64,000 nucleotides of DNA from Actinoallomurus purpureus (GCF_024055795.1 NZ_JAMXMY010000024.1:1-64000); one strand, 5' to 3'. Counted from the stretch's first letter, positions 1 through 10,258 are shown. The notes: generated by a model not told the origin, from the letters alone. Made by a program: numbers and translations.

Positions 1-26
1 GGCGGGGGCGGGGGCGGGGGCGGGGG
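1..26. repeat. G-rich hexamer tandem repeat (GGGGGC)n
   Basis: The window opens with four runs of five G separated by single C residues. Such a run of G tracts could form a G-quadruplex; it could also be the edge of a longer repeat cut by the window. Confidence 0.8.
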
Positions 27-229
27 AGGCCGTCGCCGGGATCGCGGAGCGCGTGCACTCGGCGGTCGGTCGGTGGTTCCGGCTGAGTTGGCCGCGGACG
101 CGCGGACGTCAACGTGCACGGCCCACGATGAGTCCATGAGCCGCGACGGCCGCGAGACGGGCGGCGGTCGTCGCGCGAATAGTCTGCGCGTGGCCTGGCT
201 GGCCGCCGAATTGTGTGTGAAACCCGGTA

Positions 230-259
230 TTGACAGCGGTTATGCCTCGTCCGTATCTT
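230..259 (+). promoter_or_regulatory. Vegetative-type promoter of the SapA-like gene
   Basis: A perfect TTGACA -35 hexamer (230-235) is followed after 18 bp by TATCTT (254-259), close to the housekeeping sigma consensus. Transcription would start near 266, leaving about 65 nt before the ATG at 331. Confidence 0.6.
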
Positions 260-330
260 TTCCTCAGCCAGAACCGAATCGGGGCGTGTTCGGAACGGTT
301 TACTCACTCGCTGTGGATTCGGAAGGCATC

Positions 331-789
331 ATGCGAAGCAAGAGGATTGTTACAGCCATGGCCATGGCCGGGGCGATCGTCGGCACGAGCATTGCGGTGG
401 CACCCGCCGCGATGGCCGATACCGCATCGATCTGCGGATCGTCGTACCACACCGTGTGGGGGCCGAAGAGCGTCTACACCGAGATCGGCATCTATGCGGG
501 TAGCGTCTACATCGGCTACAACTCGTCGAACGGCTACAACTGCGCGTACCTCACGGTGAGCAGCCAGACGGTGGCCTCGCACGGATATCGTCACAGCGTC
601 ACCATCATGAATACCAAGACCGGTGACCAGAGCCCGCCCGACGACGGCGCCTACAACTCCTTCGCGGGGCCCGTGTATGTGAAGGCGGTCGACGCCTGTG
701 TCAAGGCATGGGGAACCGTCACCTACACCCGCGGCGACGGCCTTGACGGCGACGGTTACTACAACACCGGCGCTGTGGCGTGCGGCTGA
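331..789 (+). CDS. Secreted SapA-like (spore-associated protein A family) protein
   Basis: This is a 152-residue protein with a Sec signal peptide (MRSKR, hydrophobic core, AMAD cleavage region) and a short mature domain rich in Gly, Tyr and Ser with paired cysteines. The block FAGPVYVKAVDACVKAWG matches the YAGPVYV-A-G-C-I-WGG signature shared by spore-associated protein A relatives, including the three others in this window (45368, 49360 and 50279). The start at 331 is preceded by GGAAGG; the open frame further upstream lacks a signal sequence at its beginning. Its molecular role is unknown; SapA relatives are found outside the cell or on spores. Family assignment is by pattern only. Confidence 0.7.
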   Translation: MRSKRIVTAMAMAGAIVGTSIAVAPAAMADTASICGSSYHTVWGPKSVYTEIGIYAGSVYIGYNSSNGYNCAYLTVSSQTVASHGYRHSVTIMNTKTGDQSPPDDGAYNSFAGPVYVKAVDACVKAWGTVTYTRGDGLDGDGYYNTGAVACG

Positions 790-845
790 CGTGCTCCGGA
801 GTGCACCTCCTGCGATGAACGCATGAGCCGCAAGGTGGAGTAGGG

Positions 846-960
846 CGATGTGACACGCGGCGCGCCGATGTGACACGCGGCGCGCTGTGCCACCACTTCG
901 CCGGCAAGGAAGAGCTCTTCCGCGCGGCCCGTGAGGTCCCTGCACGGGATGATCGATTCT
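846..960 (+). pseudogene. TetR-family regulator remnant (helix-turn-helix fragment)
   Basis: The frame around 870-930 reads TRGALCHHFAGKEELFRAA, which is the recognition-helix region of TetR repressors (usually TRGALYHHF-GKEELF). Nothing before it encodes the rest of the N-terminus and nothing after it resembles a ligand-binding domain. A perfect 20-bp tandem duplication (846-865 and 866-885) sits exactly at the broken 5' end. This is a dead fragment rather than a functional gene. The rest of 790-1197 shows no other gene. Confidence 0.7.
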
Positions 961-1197
961 TTGTTCGACGGATCGCCCGATTCCCGCTGACGCGGCGATC
1001 CGCGTGCGCTACCGTTGGCACGACTTCGAACACAGGTTCGATGTCATGTCCGTGCACGTCTTGAGGAGGCGGGGCCGGTGGCGATCCTCACCGCTCCGGG
1101 TGCGACGCGGTGCCGGCCGCATCGTCGCGCGACACGCCGTAGCACTTTCTACGGAAATCTACGGCCGCAGCTATATCCGCTCATAGAGTCCGAGAGC

Positions 1198-2388
1198 GTG
1201 GACCCCGTGCGCAATCCGTACGCCCCCGGCGCTGGACAGCGGCCGCCCGAGCTCACCGGGCGCGACCGCGAGCTGCGGCAGTTCGAGGTCGTCCTCGAGC
1301 GCGTCGCCCATGGCCGCCCCGAGCGCAGCATGATCCTCACTGGTCTGCGCGGCGTGGGCAAGACCGTGCTGCTCAACACGTTCCGGTCGATGGCGATCCA
1401 GCGACTGTGGGGCACCGGCAAGATCGAGGCGCGCCCCGACCAGTCGATCCGCCGGCCCGTGGCCTCGGCCCTGCACATGGCCGTGCGCGAGCTGGCCCCC
1501 CGGCATCGCGCGCCCGACCGCATCGAGGGATTCCTCGGCGTGCTCAAGGCGTTCGCGCAGGCCGACGCCGAGCCGGTCAAGGGCAAGACGGTGCCGCGCC
1601 GATGGAACCCGGGCATCGACGTGCCCGCCGCGCGCGGCCGGGCCGACTCCGGTGACCTGGAGATCGACCTGACCGAGCTGTTCGTCGACGCGGCGTCGGT
1701 GGCCACCGATCTCGGCGTGGGCATCGCCCTCTTCGTCGACGAGATGCAGGACATCCCGGCCGACGACGTGTCGGCGCTGTGCGCCGCCTGCCATGAGCTG
1801 TCCCAGAGCGGCGGCCCGCTCATCGTCGTCGGCGCCGGGCTGCCGCACCTGCCGGCGGTGCTGTCGGCCAGCAAGTCCTACTCCGAGCGCCTGTTCCGGT
1901 ACGCCCGCATCGACCGGCTCGACCGGGCCGCCGCCGACCTCGCCCTGCTCGCCCCGGCCGAGCGGGAGGGCGTGACTTTCACGCCCGACGCCCTCGACGC
2001 CCTGTACGAGGCGGCCGACGGCTACCCCTACTTCGTCCAGGCGTACGGCAAGGTGGCGTGGGACATCGCGCCCGAGAGCCCGATCAACGCGGGTGACATC
2101 AAGGTCGCGGCCCCCGAGGCCGAGGGGGAGTTGGCCGTCGGTTTCTTCGGCAGCCGGTACGAACGCGCGACGCCGGCCGAGCGCGACTACATGCGGGCCA
2201 TGGCGTCGCTGGGCGACGACCCGGTGCTGACCTCGAGCGTCGCCGAAGAGCTGGGCCGCAAGCCGTCCAGCCTTTCGCCGGCCCGCGATGGCCTGATCAA
2301 GAAGGGTCTCATCTACAGCGCGGAGCGCGGGCTGGTGGCCTTCACGGTCCCGCACTTCGGGCATTTCCTCAGGTCGCAGCCGGTCTGA
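1198..2388 (+). CDS. ORC/Cdc6-like or STAND-type AAA ATPase
   Basis: A 396-residue cytoplasmic P-loop ATPase. The Walker A motif GLRGVGKT lies at about residues 49-56 and the Walker B motif LFVDE at 178-182, the arrangement of Orc1-like AAA ATPases. The last 65 residues (LTSSVAEELGRKPSSLSPARDGLIKKGLI) look like a winged helix, suggesting an ATP-dependent DNA-binding protein. The GTG at 1198 is chosen because the conserved region begins just after it and the open frame upstream is low-complexity Arg. It stands alone, convergent with the isochorismatase gene. Its partner is unknown. Confidence 0.7.
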   Translation: MDPVRNPYAPGAGQRPPELTGRDRELRQFEVVLERVAHGRPERSMILTGLRGVGKTVLLNTFRSMAIQRLWGTGKIEARPDQSIRRPVASALHMAVRELAPRHRAPDRIEGFLGVLKAFAQADAEPVKGKTVPRRWNPGIDVPAARGRADSGDLEIDLTELFVDAASVATDLGVGIALFVDEMQDIPADDVSALCAACHELSQSGGPLIVVGAGLPHLPAVLSASKSYSERLFRYARIDRLDRAAADLALLAPAEREGVTFTPDALDALYEAADGYPYFVQAYGKVAWDIAPESPINAGDIKVAAPEAEGELAVGFFGSRYERATPAERDYMRAMASLGDDPVLTSSVAEELGRKPSSLSPARDGLIKKGLIYSAERGLVAFTVPHFGHFLRSQPV

Positions 2389-2390
2389 GG

Positions 2391-2602
2391 CCGTATATCG
2401 GCCTCTTGTGAAACCGCTATAGAGGCGTAGACATCGCGATCGTGCGTCGAGCGAAATCTACGACTGTCTAGCCAACACCTTAGAGAGCCCTAGAAAACGC
2501 GATGGCCGGGTGAGAAGCCGGACAGCCGTCGCACACCGGACCGCCGCCGATTCGAGTTCCGTATACGGGTTTCTAGCGCAGCCGGAAGAGGCCGCTATAC
2601 GG
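2391..2602. repeat. Imperfect inverted repeat flanking an intergenic spacer
   Basis: Arms at 2391-2408 and 2585-2602 match in 16 of 18 positions when one is reverse-complemented; the core is CCGTATAT-CGGCCTCTT. The self-palindrome CCGTATACGG lies between them at 2559-2568. The spacer (about 176 bp) is less GC-rich than the surroundings and contains repeated CTATAG/TCTAG words. The right arm overlaps the end of the isochorismatase gene. It could be a protein-binding region or a small decayed mobile element. Confidence 0.5.
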
Positions 2603-3179
2603 AGGCAGAGACGCCGATGAGGTCGGCGGTGCGGATGACCCGCGCGAACCGTCCGTGGTGCAGGCTGGCCGCGGTAGCGCGGGTGAGCTCCTCCGCCGTC
2701 ACCGTCTCCCCGTCCGGGCCCACGGCGTCGAACGTGTGCATCGCGTCGATCGGGTAGAGCACGTCGTACCCGAGGTTGCCGCCCATGCGGGCCGTGGTCT
2801 CGTTGCACATGTTCGTCTGGATGCCCGCGATCACGATCTGGCGGATCCCCCGCTCGCGGAGCCAGCCGTCGAGGTCCGGCCTGCCGTAGAACACCGAGTT
2901 GACGTTCTTGGTCACGAACAGGTCGGGCTCGGCACCGCCGAACGCCGCGATGACCGCGTCCTTGATCTCGTTGCCCGGGGACGCCGGCGCCAGCGGCGAC
3001 CCCTCCGGGCTGTCGTGCCGGACCAGCACGATCGGCCGGCCCGCCGCTCGCCAGGCCCGGATGAGGTCCACGATGTTCCGCTCGGCGGCCGGGTTGTCCC
3101 GTCGGCCGAAGTACGGGTCCTCGAAGCCCTTCTGGACGTCGATGACGATGAGCGCGGCGTTCTCACTGAGTTCTGTCAT
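2595..3179 (-). CDS. Isochorismatase-family cysteine hydrolase
   Basis: A 194-residue alpha/beta hydrolase of the isochorismatase/nicotinamidase superfamily. The catalytic triad is visible: Asp14 (VIDVQKGF), Lys91 (VTKNVNSVF) and Cys125 (QTNMCNETTAR), with the usual cis-peptide region VIAGIQTNMC. The substrate cannot be told from sequence. The gene is divergent from the GlxA-type regulator that starts 71 bp away, a common arrangement in which the regulator controls the hydrolase. An alternative start lies four codons upstream (3191). Confidence 0.85.
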   Translation of the reverse strand: MTELSENAALIVIDVQKGFEDPYFGRRDNPAAERNIVDLIRAWRAAGRPIVLVRHDSPEGSPLAPASPGNEIKDAVIAAFGGAEPDLFVTKNVNSVFYGRPDLDGWLRERGIRQIVIAGIQTNMCNETTARMGGNLGYDVLYPIDAMHTFDAVGPDGETVTAEELTRATAASLHHGRFARVIRTADLIGVSASV

Positions 3180-3250
3180 GTCACCGAGCATCCCGCCGAC
3201 GGCGTGGGGCCACGAGTGGCAGAAATGTCGATGTGCGGTACTTTTCTGCC

Positions 3251-4204
3251 ATGCGTACCGTCGGTGTCGTCCTCTGTGACGGCATCCGCCCCTTCGACTA
3301 CGGCGTGATCACCGAGGTGTGGGGCGTCTCCCGGCCCGGCTGCCCGGGCTTCGAGCTCTGGCGCTGCGGTGAGGGGCCCGTCGCCCTCCAACACGGCGTG
3401 ACCATCGCCCCCGACCGGGGCCTGGACGCGCTCCGCGAATGCGACCTCGTCGTCGTGCCCGGCCGCGTCGACGCCCTCGCCCCCGTGTCCGCCGCCGTCC
3501 TCGGCGCGCTGCGCGCCGCGCACGAGGCGAAGGTGCCGATCGCGTCGCTGTGCGCCGGGGCGTTCGTACTGGGCGCGGCCGGCCTGCTCGACGAGCGCCG
3601 GGCCGTGACCCACTGGGCCCTGACCGGAGCCCTCGCCGAGCGCTACCCCGCCGCCCGCGTGCAGCCCGACGTGCTGTTCGCCGAGGACGGCGGGATCTGG
3701 ACCTCGGCCGGTACCGCCGCCGGCATCGACCTGTGCCTCCACCTCGTGCGTCAGGCATGCGGCGCAGCCGTCGCGAACTCCATCGCCCGGCGCATGGTCA
3801 CCGCCGCCCATCGGGAGGGCGGGCAGGCGCAGTTCGTCGAGCATCCGGTCCCCGCTCCCGCCACCGCCCAGTCCGCCGTCGCCGACACCCTCGAGTGGGC
3901 CCGCCACCACCTCGCCGAGCCGCTGTCCGTCGCCGACCTGGCGCGGCGGTCCGGCACGGCCCCCCGTACGTTCGCGCGGCACTTCACGCAGCTGACCGGC
4001 ACGACGCCAGCGCACTGGCTCATCCGGCAGCGGGTCGCGGAGGCGCAGCGGCTGCTGGAGACGACCGACCTGGCCGTCGAGCAGGTGGCGGCGCGCACCG
4101 GATTCGGCACCGCCACCATGCTCCGCCGCCACTTCGCACGCGTCGTCGGCGTGCCGCCCACGAGCTACCGCCGTACGTTCGCCGGTTCCCCGACGAGCCC
4201 GTAG
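3251..4204 (+). CDS. GlxA-family transcriptional regulator (DJ-1/PfpI plus AraC HTH)
   Basis: A 317-residue regulator with an N-terminal amidotransferase-like domain (residues 1-170; nucleophile-elbow Cys101 in SLCAGAF, then AVTHW) and a C-terminal AraC-type double helix-turn-helix (LSVADLARRSGTAPRTFARHF and the second helix pair ending PPTSYRR). Such proteins are cytoplasmic one-component regulators. The ATG at 3251 is preferred over 3233 because the conserved beta strand TVGVVLCDG begins there. Its 3' end overlaps the convergent monooxygenase gene by 40 bp. It probably regulates the divergent hydrolase and possibly itself (inference from layout). Confidence 0.85.
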   Translation: MRTVGVVLCDGIRPFDYGVITEVWGVSRPGCPGFELWRCGEGPVALQHGVTIAPDRGLDALRECDLVVVPGRVDALAPVSAAVLGALRAAHEAKVPIASLCAGAFVLGAAGLLDERRAVTHWALTGALAERYPAARVQPDVLFAEDGGIWTSAGTAAGIDLCLHLVRQACGAAVANSIARRMVTAAHREGGQAQFVEHPVPAPATAQSAVADTLEWARHHLAEPLSVADLARRSGTAPRTFARHFTQLTGTTPAHWLIRQRVAEAQRLLETTDLAVEQVAARTGFGTATMLRRHFARVVGVPPTSYRRTFAGSPTSP

Positions 4205-5364
4205 TCCTTCAGCGTGAGGGCGTTGACGACCTCGTTGAGGAGCTCAAGGCGCTCCTCGTACGCCTTGGACGTCGCCTCCGCGTCGCCCGACGCCTGCGCC
4301 TCGATGTGCTCCCGGTTCTCCAGCGCCAGGGACTGGTTCGCGACGACGAAGTCGCGGAACTCCGTCTCGTACGCCGCGAACGCCGTCCGGTGATCGCCGT
4401 CGGCCGCCGCCAGCTCGCCGGCGAGGACGTACGCGCCGATGAGGGCCATGCTCGTACCCTGCCCCGTCAGCGGCGACCCGCAGTAGCCGGCGTCGCCGAG
4501 CAGCACGACGCGCCCGCGCGACCAGTGGTCCATGCGGATCTGGGCCATCGAGTCGAAGTGGAAGTCGGGCGCGTCCCACATGTACTTCAGCGCCGTCGGG
4601 AACACCCAGACGTCGCCGACGCGGTCGGCCAGGAGCCGCTTCTGCGCCTCGACGTCGCGGAAGTCGTAGTCGATGGGCTCCTCGGACTCGAAGCCGATGT
4701 AGACCCGGGCCTCCGCGTTGCCCCGCGCGCTCATGACGCCGCCGCCGACGTTGCCCGCCATGCAGAAGGTCTGCCAGCGGTCGAGGCCGAGGAAGTTGGG
4801 TGCGGTGTACACCGCGAGGTAGGTCCCGAGGTGGCGGATGTACTCCTGCTCGGGGCCGAACACCAGCCCCCGGACGTTGGAGTGCAGCCCGTCGGCGCCC
4901 ACCACGAGGTCGTACGACCGGGTACGGCCGCTCTCGAGGGTGACGTGGACCGCCTCCTCGTCCTGGACGATGGCGGCGATCGAGTCGTCGAACAGGTACT
5001 CCACCCGGTCCCCCACCGCATCGCGCAGCAGCTCGATCAGGTCGTCACGCAGGATCTCGATGTCGGGGCTGTCGAGGTCGCCGCCGCTGAACGTGCGCTC
5101 GGTGCTGGAGAACAGCTCATTGCCGGCCCCGTCGACCGCCGACGAGCCGCGCATGTCGGTCCTGAGCCGCCGCAGGCCGGGCAGGACGCCCATGTGCTCC
5201 GCGACGGTGATCGCCGGACCGCGCACGTCGATCGCCTGGCCGCCGGGCTGCGGTACGGACGCCCGCTCCACGACCGTCACGTCGAAGCCGTGGCGGTCCA
5301 GCCAGTACGCCTGGGCGAGACCGGCGATGCCGGCGCCGGAGATGAGGACGCTCGTGTTCCGCAT
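4165..5364 (-). CDS. FAD-dependent monooxygenase (PHBH/TetX-like)
   Basis: A 399-residue class A flavoprotein monooxygenase. It shows the N-terminal dinucleotide fold GAGIAG near residue 10, an Arg-rich segment after the first Rossmann strand, the DG motif VVGADGLHSNVR near 160, and the GD motif VVLLGDAGYCGSPLTGQG that binds the FAD ribityl chain. Length is normal for the family. Such enzymes hydroxylate aromatic or polyketide substrates with NAD(P)H and O2; the substrate is not identifiable. The ribosome site AGGGAG precedes the ATG. A long hairpin lies just upstream (5381-5416). Confidence 0.85.
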   Translation of the reverse strand: MRNTSVLISGAGIAGLAQAYWLDRHGFDVTVVERASVPQPGGQAIDVRGPAITVAEHMGVLPGLRRLRTDMRGSSAVDGAGNELFSSTERTFSGGDLDSPDIEILRDDLIELLRDAVGDRVEYLFDDSIAAIVQDEEAVHVTLESGRTRSYDLVVGADGLHSNVRGLVFGPEQEYIRHLGTYLAVYTAPNFLGLDRWQTFCMAGNVGGGVMSARGNAEARVYIGFESEEPIDYDFRDVEAQKRLLADRVGDVWVFPTALKYMWDAPDFHFDSMAQIRMDHWSRGRVVLLGDAGYCGSPLTGQGTSMALIGAYVLAGELAAADGDHRTAFAAYETEFRDFVVANQSLALENREHIEAQASGDAEATSKAYEERLELLNEVVNALTLKDYGLVGEPANVRR

Positions 5365-5380
5365 GAGGGACTCCCTGGGG

Positions 5381-5416
5381 TTCGGATCGGCGCGGTGTCT
5401 CCCGCGCCGATCCGAA
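5381..5416 (-). terminator. Strong hairpin between MauE-like gene and monooxygenase gene
   Basis: Two perfect 15-bp arms (5381-5395 and 5402-5416) enclose a 6-nt loop. It lies after the end of the minus-strand MauE-like gene and before the monooxygenase start, so it is probably a terminator; there is no T-run, so an operator role is also possible. Confidence 0.6.
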
Positions 5417-5486
5417 TATCGCCCCCGGTGCGCACCATCGGCTGACAGAGCACTGGCAGCCGGCGGCGTGCGGCGTCAGCGATCCC

Positions 5487-6293
5487 TCAGCGTCCGACGG
5501 GGCTGTGCACCCGCTGCGGACCGGAGTCGTCGTCCTGGCGTTCCCAGCCGGGATCCCAGGCGACCCCGGCGCGTACGCCCGACGGCCGTCCGTCGATCGG
5601 CACCGCGAACACCACCTCCACGGGCCGCCCGTCGACCTCCCCGGGGTAGACGAGGTAGCGATGGCACAGCTCGCGCCACACGTCGGTGGGCTCGCGCGAC
5701 GTCAGGGACGCCGCGTGCTCCCGCCAGGCCGGGCTGGGCCGCAACGCCGCGTAGGTCGCGCCGAGGGGGACGTCGCGGAACTCGCAGGGGATCGGATGGA
5801 GCCGGCGCTGGACGGCGGCCACCACCTCGGGGGACAGCGCCAGGAACACCGCGCAGTCCGCGGCCAGCAGCGCGACGGACCACCCTCCCGCCGAGCCGAG
5901 GACCTGCGCACCGGTCTTCGGGACTCCGGCCGACGCGACGGCCACCCCCGTCAGCACCGCCGCGCGGACCACGCCGAGACGGCCCGCGGGGGTCGAGCTG
6001 AGGCGGCCGAAGCAGCCGCACGCCTCGTCGGACCCGCGCCGGACGAGGTCGGCGACCACCGACGTCGCGCTCGCGAAGAACACCACGCTCGCCAGCCGGA
6101 CCACGAACAGCGGGGTCGTCAGCAGCAGGATCCCGAGCATCCCCTCGACGGCCGCCACGGTCAGGGTGACGGCGCCTCGCCGATCCCGGCCGAGAGCCGG
6201 CGTACGGGCGTGGGGGAACGCCTTCGCGACGCCCGCGACGAGAAGCAGGACGGCCAGGAACGGGATCTGTACCTCGAGGACGAGCGCGGTCAT
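5487..6293 (-). CDS. MauE/DoxX-like membrane protein with CGC motif
   Basis: A 268-residue protein. The first 170 residues are largely hydrophobic (about four membrane segments) and contain ACGCFGR (Cys92, Cys94), the hallmark of MauE-type proteins, thought to handle disulfide chemistry in the membrane. The C-terminal 100 residues (HPIPCEFRDV to the end) are soluble. Its ATG overlaps the stop of the upstream RlpA-like gene as ATGA, so the two are translationally coupled. No methylamine dehydrogenase genes are nearby, so the classical MauE role is unlikely; thiol chemistry on the Cys-rich upstream product is an attractive inference. Confidence 0.75.
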   Translation of the reverse strand: MTALVLEVQIPFLAVLLLVAGVAKAFPHARTPALGRDRRGAVTLTVAAVEGMLGILLLTTPLFVVRLASVVFFASATSVVADLVRRGSDEACGCFGRLSSTPAGRLGVVRAAVLTGVAVASAGVPKTGAQVLGSAGGWSVALLAADCAVFLALSPEVVAAVQRRLHPIPCEFRDVPLGATYAALRPSPAWREHAASLTSREPTDVWRELCHRYLVYPGEVDGRPVEVVFAVPIDGRPSGVRAGVAWDPGWERQDDDSGPQRVHSPVGR

Positions 6294-7234
6294 GGGCGGT
6301 CCACTCGTACCGTGACGTTGAAGCATCCGGCGTCCAGGTCGCCGCCCAGATCGACGAACGCGCTCCTGGACAGTTCGATCACCCGGCCGCGCGGGGAGGT
6401 CCCGCACCGCACGCAGCGGTCGCAGAACCGCGCCGCCAGGCAGCCGCACTCGATGACCGGCACGTGCGCCTCCAGACCAGTGCACTCGTTACGGACCCGC
6501 AGCTCGCTGCCCAGTGACAGGTACGGCAGCCGTGCGGCCGGACCGGCTCCGCAGCCGCCGCCGGCACCATGGGGATCCAGGGCCGGGTACGCCGCGCCGC
6601 GCACGCCGTCGGGATCGTCGTACCACGTCGCCGTGCCGCGCAGGACCCGCGCGGACGTGCCCGACCGGCGCGACGGCGGGGCGACCGCGTGCGGAGAGGG
6701 CTGGGGGGAGGTGCGCGCGGGGCGCAGCCCGATGACCTTGTGGTCCCGCCGGACGCCGATGACGTCGAGCAGCGCACCGGGCTCCAGCCGCGGATGGCGC
6801 ACCTGTACCCGGCGCAGCGCGTGCTCCGGCACGGTGACGGTCAGGTGCCCGCGATGCGGACCGGCGTCCACCTCGAACACCTCTCCGACGCGCTTGGTGA
6901 TCACACCGGTGACCCGCGCGATGTCGACCCAGACGCGCTCCGCGGCCAGGCCGCCGGCCCCCGCCGGGCGCACCACCACGTGCCGCCCGGGACGCAGCGC
7001 CGCGAGCTCGGCCCGGCCGTCGTACCAGATAGAGACCGAGGCCGACATCGGGAGCCGCACCTGTGAACCGTCCGCCAGGGTGAGCACGAGGACGTGCGGA
7101 CTGGCGTCGGCGATCACGCCCTCGATCGCGCGCCGGGGCCAGGAATCGTTCTCCTCGAGATAGCGCAGTGGATCGCTGAACACCGCCTCCCGTAGTCGAC
7201 GCCGACGGTGCATTAAATCGTGCGAGGGCAGCAT
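6290..7234 (-). CDS. RlpA-like double-psi beta-barrel protein with Cys cluster
   Basis: A 314-residue protein. The C-terminal 110 residues begin GTATWYDD and end GRVIELSRSAF-DLGG-LDAGCFNVTVRV, matching the order of motifs in RlpA-like double-psi beta barrels (G-A-S-WYG ... L-P-G---V-N ... GRVIDLS). Inserted between them is a dense cysteine cluster (ECGCLAARFCDRCVRC). The N-terminal part (about 180 residues) holds two beta-rich repeats. No signal peptide is evident. The start at 7234 is supported by GGAG about 9 nt upstream; 7252 is possible. It is coupled to the MauE-like gene by a 4-bp overlap. Confidence 0.65.
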   Translation of the reverse strand: MLPSHDLMHRRRRLREAVFSDPLRYLEENDSWPRRAIEGVIADASPHVLVLTLADGSQVRLPMSASVSIWYDGRAELAALRPGRHVVVRPAGAGGLAAERVWVDIARVTGVITKRVGEVFEVDAGPHRGHLTVTVPEHALRRVQVRHPRLEPGALLDVIGVRRDHKVIGLRPARTSPQPSPHAVAPPSRRSGTSARVLRGTATWYDDPDGVRGAAYPALDPHGAGGGCGAGPAARLPYLSLGSELRVRNECTGLEAHVPVIECGCLAARFCDRCVRCGTSPRGRVIELSRSAFVDLGGDLDAGCFNVTVRVDRP

Positions 7235-7480
7235 GGGGGAAGCTCCGAACATCGATGGACACGCTCATGGCCGTTGCGACGGAAGTCGCACGTCAAGCCT
7301 TACTCGGAGCGTTCCTTCTGTCGACTCCTTTGTCCAAATCGGCCAAAGATGCCGAGAGGTATACGTGACGGTTTTTCATGATTGCCGCGCGGCGGGTTGG
7401 CCGAAACATGAGGCCCGAGTTGATCCGTAATTACGATCTTCGTGCGATCGTCGGCATGGTGTCAGAACGAACTCCCCAGC

Positions 7481-8011
7481 ATGCCGGGCGGTCATGTGGG
7501 CGCAGCGACGCACGATGAGTTCCGTGACTACGTCGCGGCCCGGCGCCCCACGCTCCTGCGCGCGGCCCTCCTGCTCACCGCCGACCGTACCGAGGCCGAG
7601 GACCTGCTTCAGGCCGCCTTGGCCAAGACGTACCTCGCCTGGGACCGGATCGAGGACCGCACCGCGCTCGACGGCTACGTCCGTCGCGCGATGGTGAACA
7701 TCAACATCTCCTGGTGGCGGCGGCGCCGGCTGGAGGAGTACCCGACGGACGAGATGCCCGACACGCCCGTCGCCGACCACACCGACCGCAGCGAGCTGCG
7801 CGACGCGCTCGACCGCCTGCTGGACCGCCTGCCCGCCCGCCAGCGCGCGTACATCGTGCTGCGCTACTTCGAGGACCTCACCGAGGCCGAGATCGCCGAC
7901 GCGCTCGGCGTCAGCGTCGGGACGGTCAAGAGCACCGTCTCACGGGCCATGGCCAAGCTGCGCGAGGACGCCGACGAGGAGTTCGCCGACTCGACCGAGC
8001 CCGGGTACTGA
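7481..8011 (+). CDS. SigE-family ECF RNA polymerase sigma factor
   Basis: A 176-residue extracytoplasmic-function sigma factor. Region 2 is FRDYVAARRPTLLRAALLLTADRTEAEDLLQAAL and region 4 is LPARQRAYIVLRYFEDLTEAEIADALGVSVGTVKS, typical of the actinobacterial SigE/Sig50 subfamily. The ATG at 7481 places region 2 at the normal distance from the N-terminus; GTGs at 7442 and 7496 are alternatives. No anti-sigma gene adjoins it; the acyl-CoA synthetase follows on the same strand. Confidence 0.85.
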   Translation: MPGGHVGAATHDEFRDYVAARRPTLLRAALLLTADRTEAEDLLQAALAKTYLAWDRIEDRTALDGYVRRAMVNINISWWRRRRLEEYPTDEMPDTPVADHTDRSELRDALDRLLDRLPARQRAYIVLRYFEDLTEAEIADALGVSVGTVKSTVSRAMAKLREDADEEFADSTEPGY

Positions 8012-8057
8012 CAACGGCCCACGTGACGGACCACAATCCGGTCACACCGTTCCTAGC

Positions 8058-9686
<1,629 letters not shown>

Positions 9687-9790
9687 GTGCGGGTCGCGGG
9701 ATGGCGAGCGGTGATCGTCGAGGTTCGTCGTCGTCGGAGGTGCGAAAACTCTCGATGGGAGGGCGCCGACACCCGTCGCGGCCAATCGCT

Positions 9791-9820
9791 TTGCCGGTAG
9801 GGCCCCATGACCGGTACGCT
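9791..9820 (+). promoter_or_regulatory. Promoter of tRNA-Ser(GCT)
   Basis: TTGCCG (9791-9796) and TACGCT (9815-9820) are separated by 18 bp and lie 24 bp before the tRNA. The truncated tRNA copy at 39191 lacks this promoter. Confidence 0.55.
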
Positions 9821-9843
9821 GTGTGCGGCCTGCTGGCCACCGA

Positions 9844-9933
9844 GGAGGCTTCGCCTAGTCCGGTCTATGGCGCCGCACTGCTAATGCGGTTTGGGCTTAC
9901 CGTCCATCCGGGGTTCAAATCCCCGAGCCTCCG
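9844..9933 (+). tRNA. tRNA-Ser(GCT)
   Basis: A 90-nt class II tRNA. The acceptor stem GGAGGCT pairs with AGCCTCC (9926-9932), the anticodon stem CCGCA/TGCGG encloses loop CTGCTAA with anticodon GCT (9880-9882), there is a long variable arm, and the T loop reads GGTTCAAATCC. CCA is not encoded. A terminator hairpin follows directly. A 3' partial copy lies at 39191-39247. Confidence 0.95.
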
Positions 9934-9939
9934 CCCCAT

Positions 9940-9982
9940 GATCAGGGCCTTCCCCAGTGAACGTTGGGGAAGGCCCTTGATC
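9940..9982 (+). terminator. tRNA-Ser terminator hairpin
   Basis: Arms 9940-9956 and 9965-9982 pair over 17 bp with one bulge. The same hairpin, with a different loop, is duplicated behind the tRNA fragment at 39254-39296. Confidence 0.8.
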
Positions 9983-10258
9983 GTTTCTGGCGGCTGGAAC
10001 GGCCCCAGTTGCAGTCTCAGTTGCAGTTGCTATCCCTCGCCCCACAGGGCGGCAGCCATCCGGGTGCCCGCGTCCTGGATCTGGGCGGCGGCCACGAAGG
10101 TCTCACACACGCCGTGCAGACTCTCGGTGAACTCCCTGTCGAGCACGGACCACCGGCGTGCTCCGTACCGCCGGCCGCGTTGTCGCCGCCTTCCGAATCC
10201 GTTCCGGTAGCCGGCGCCGGAACAGAGAGCTGCGATCATTATCGATTGGTTACTACTT

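Noticed and set aside
3439-5445. A 668-codon plus-strand open frame across the GlxA-type and monooxygenase genes
   Set aside because: It is Arg/Pro/Ala-rich antisense or off-frame reading of well-supported genes, a known effect of very high GC content.
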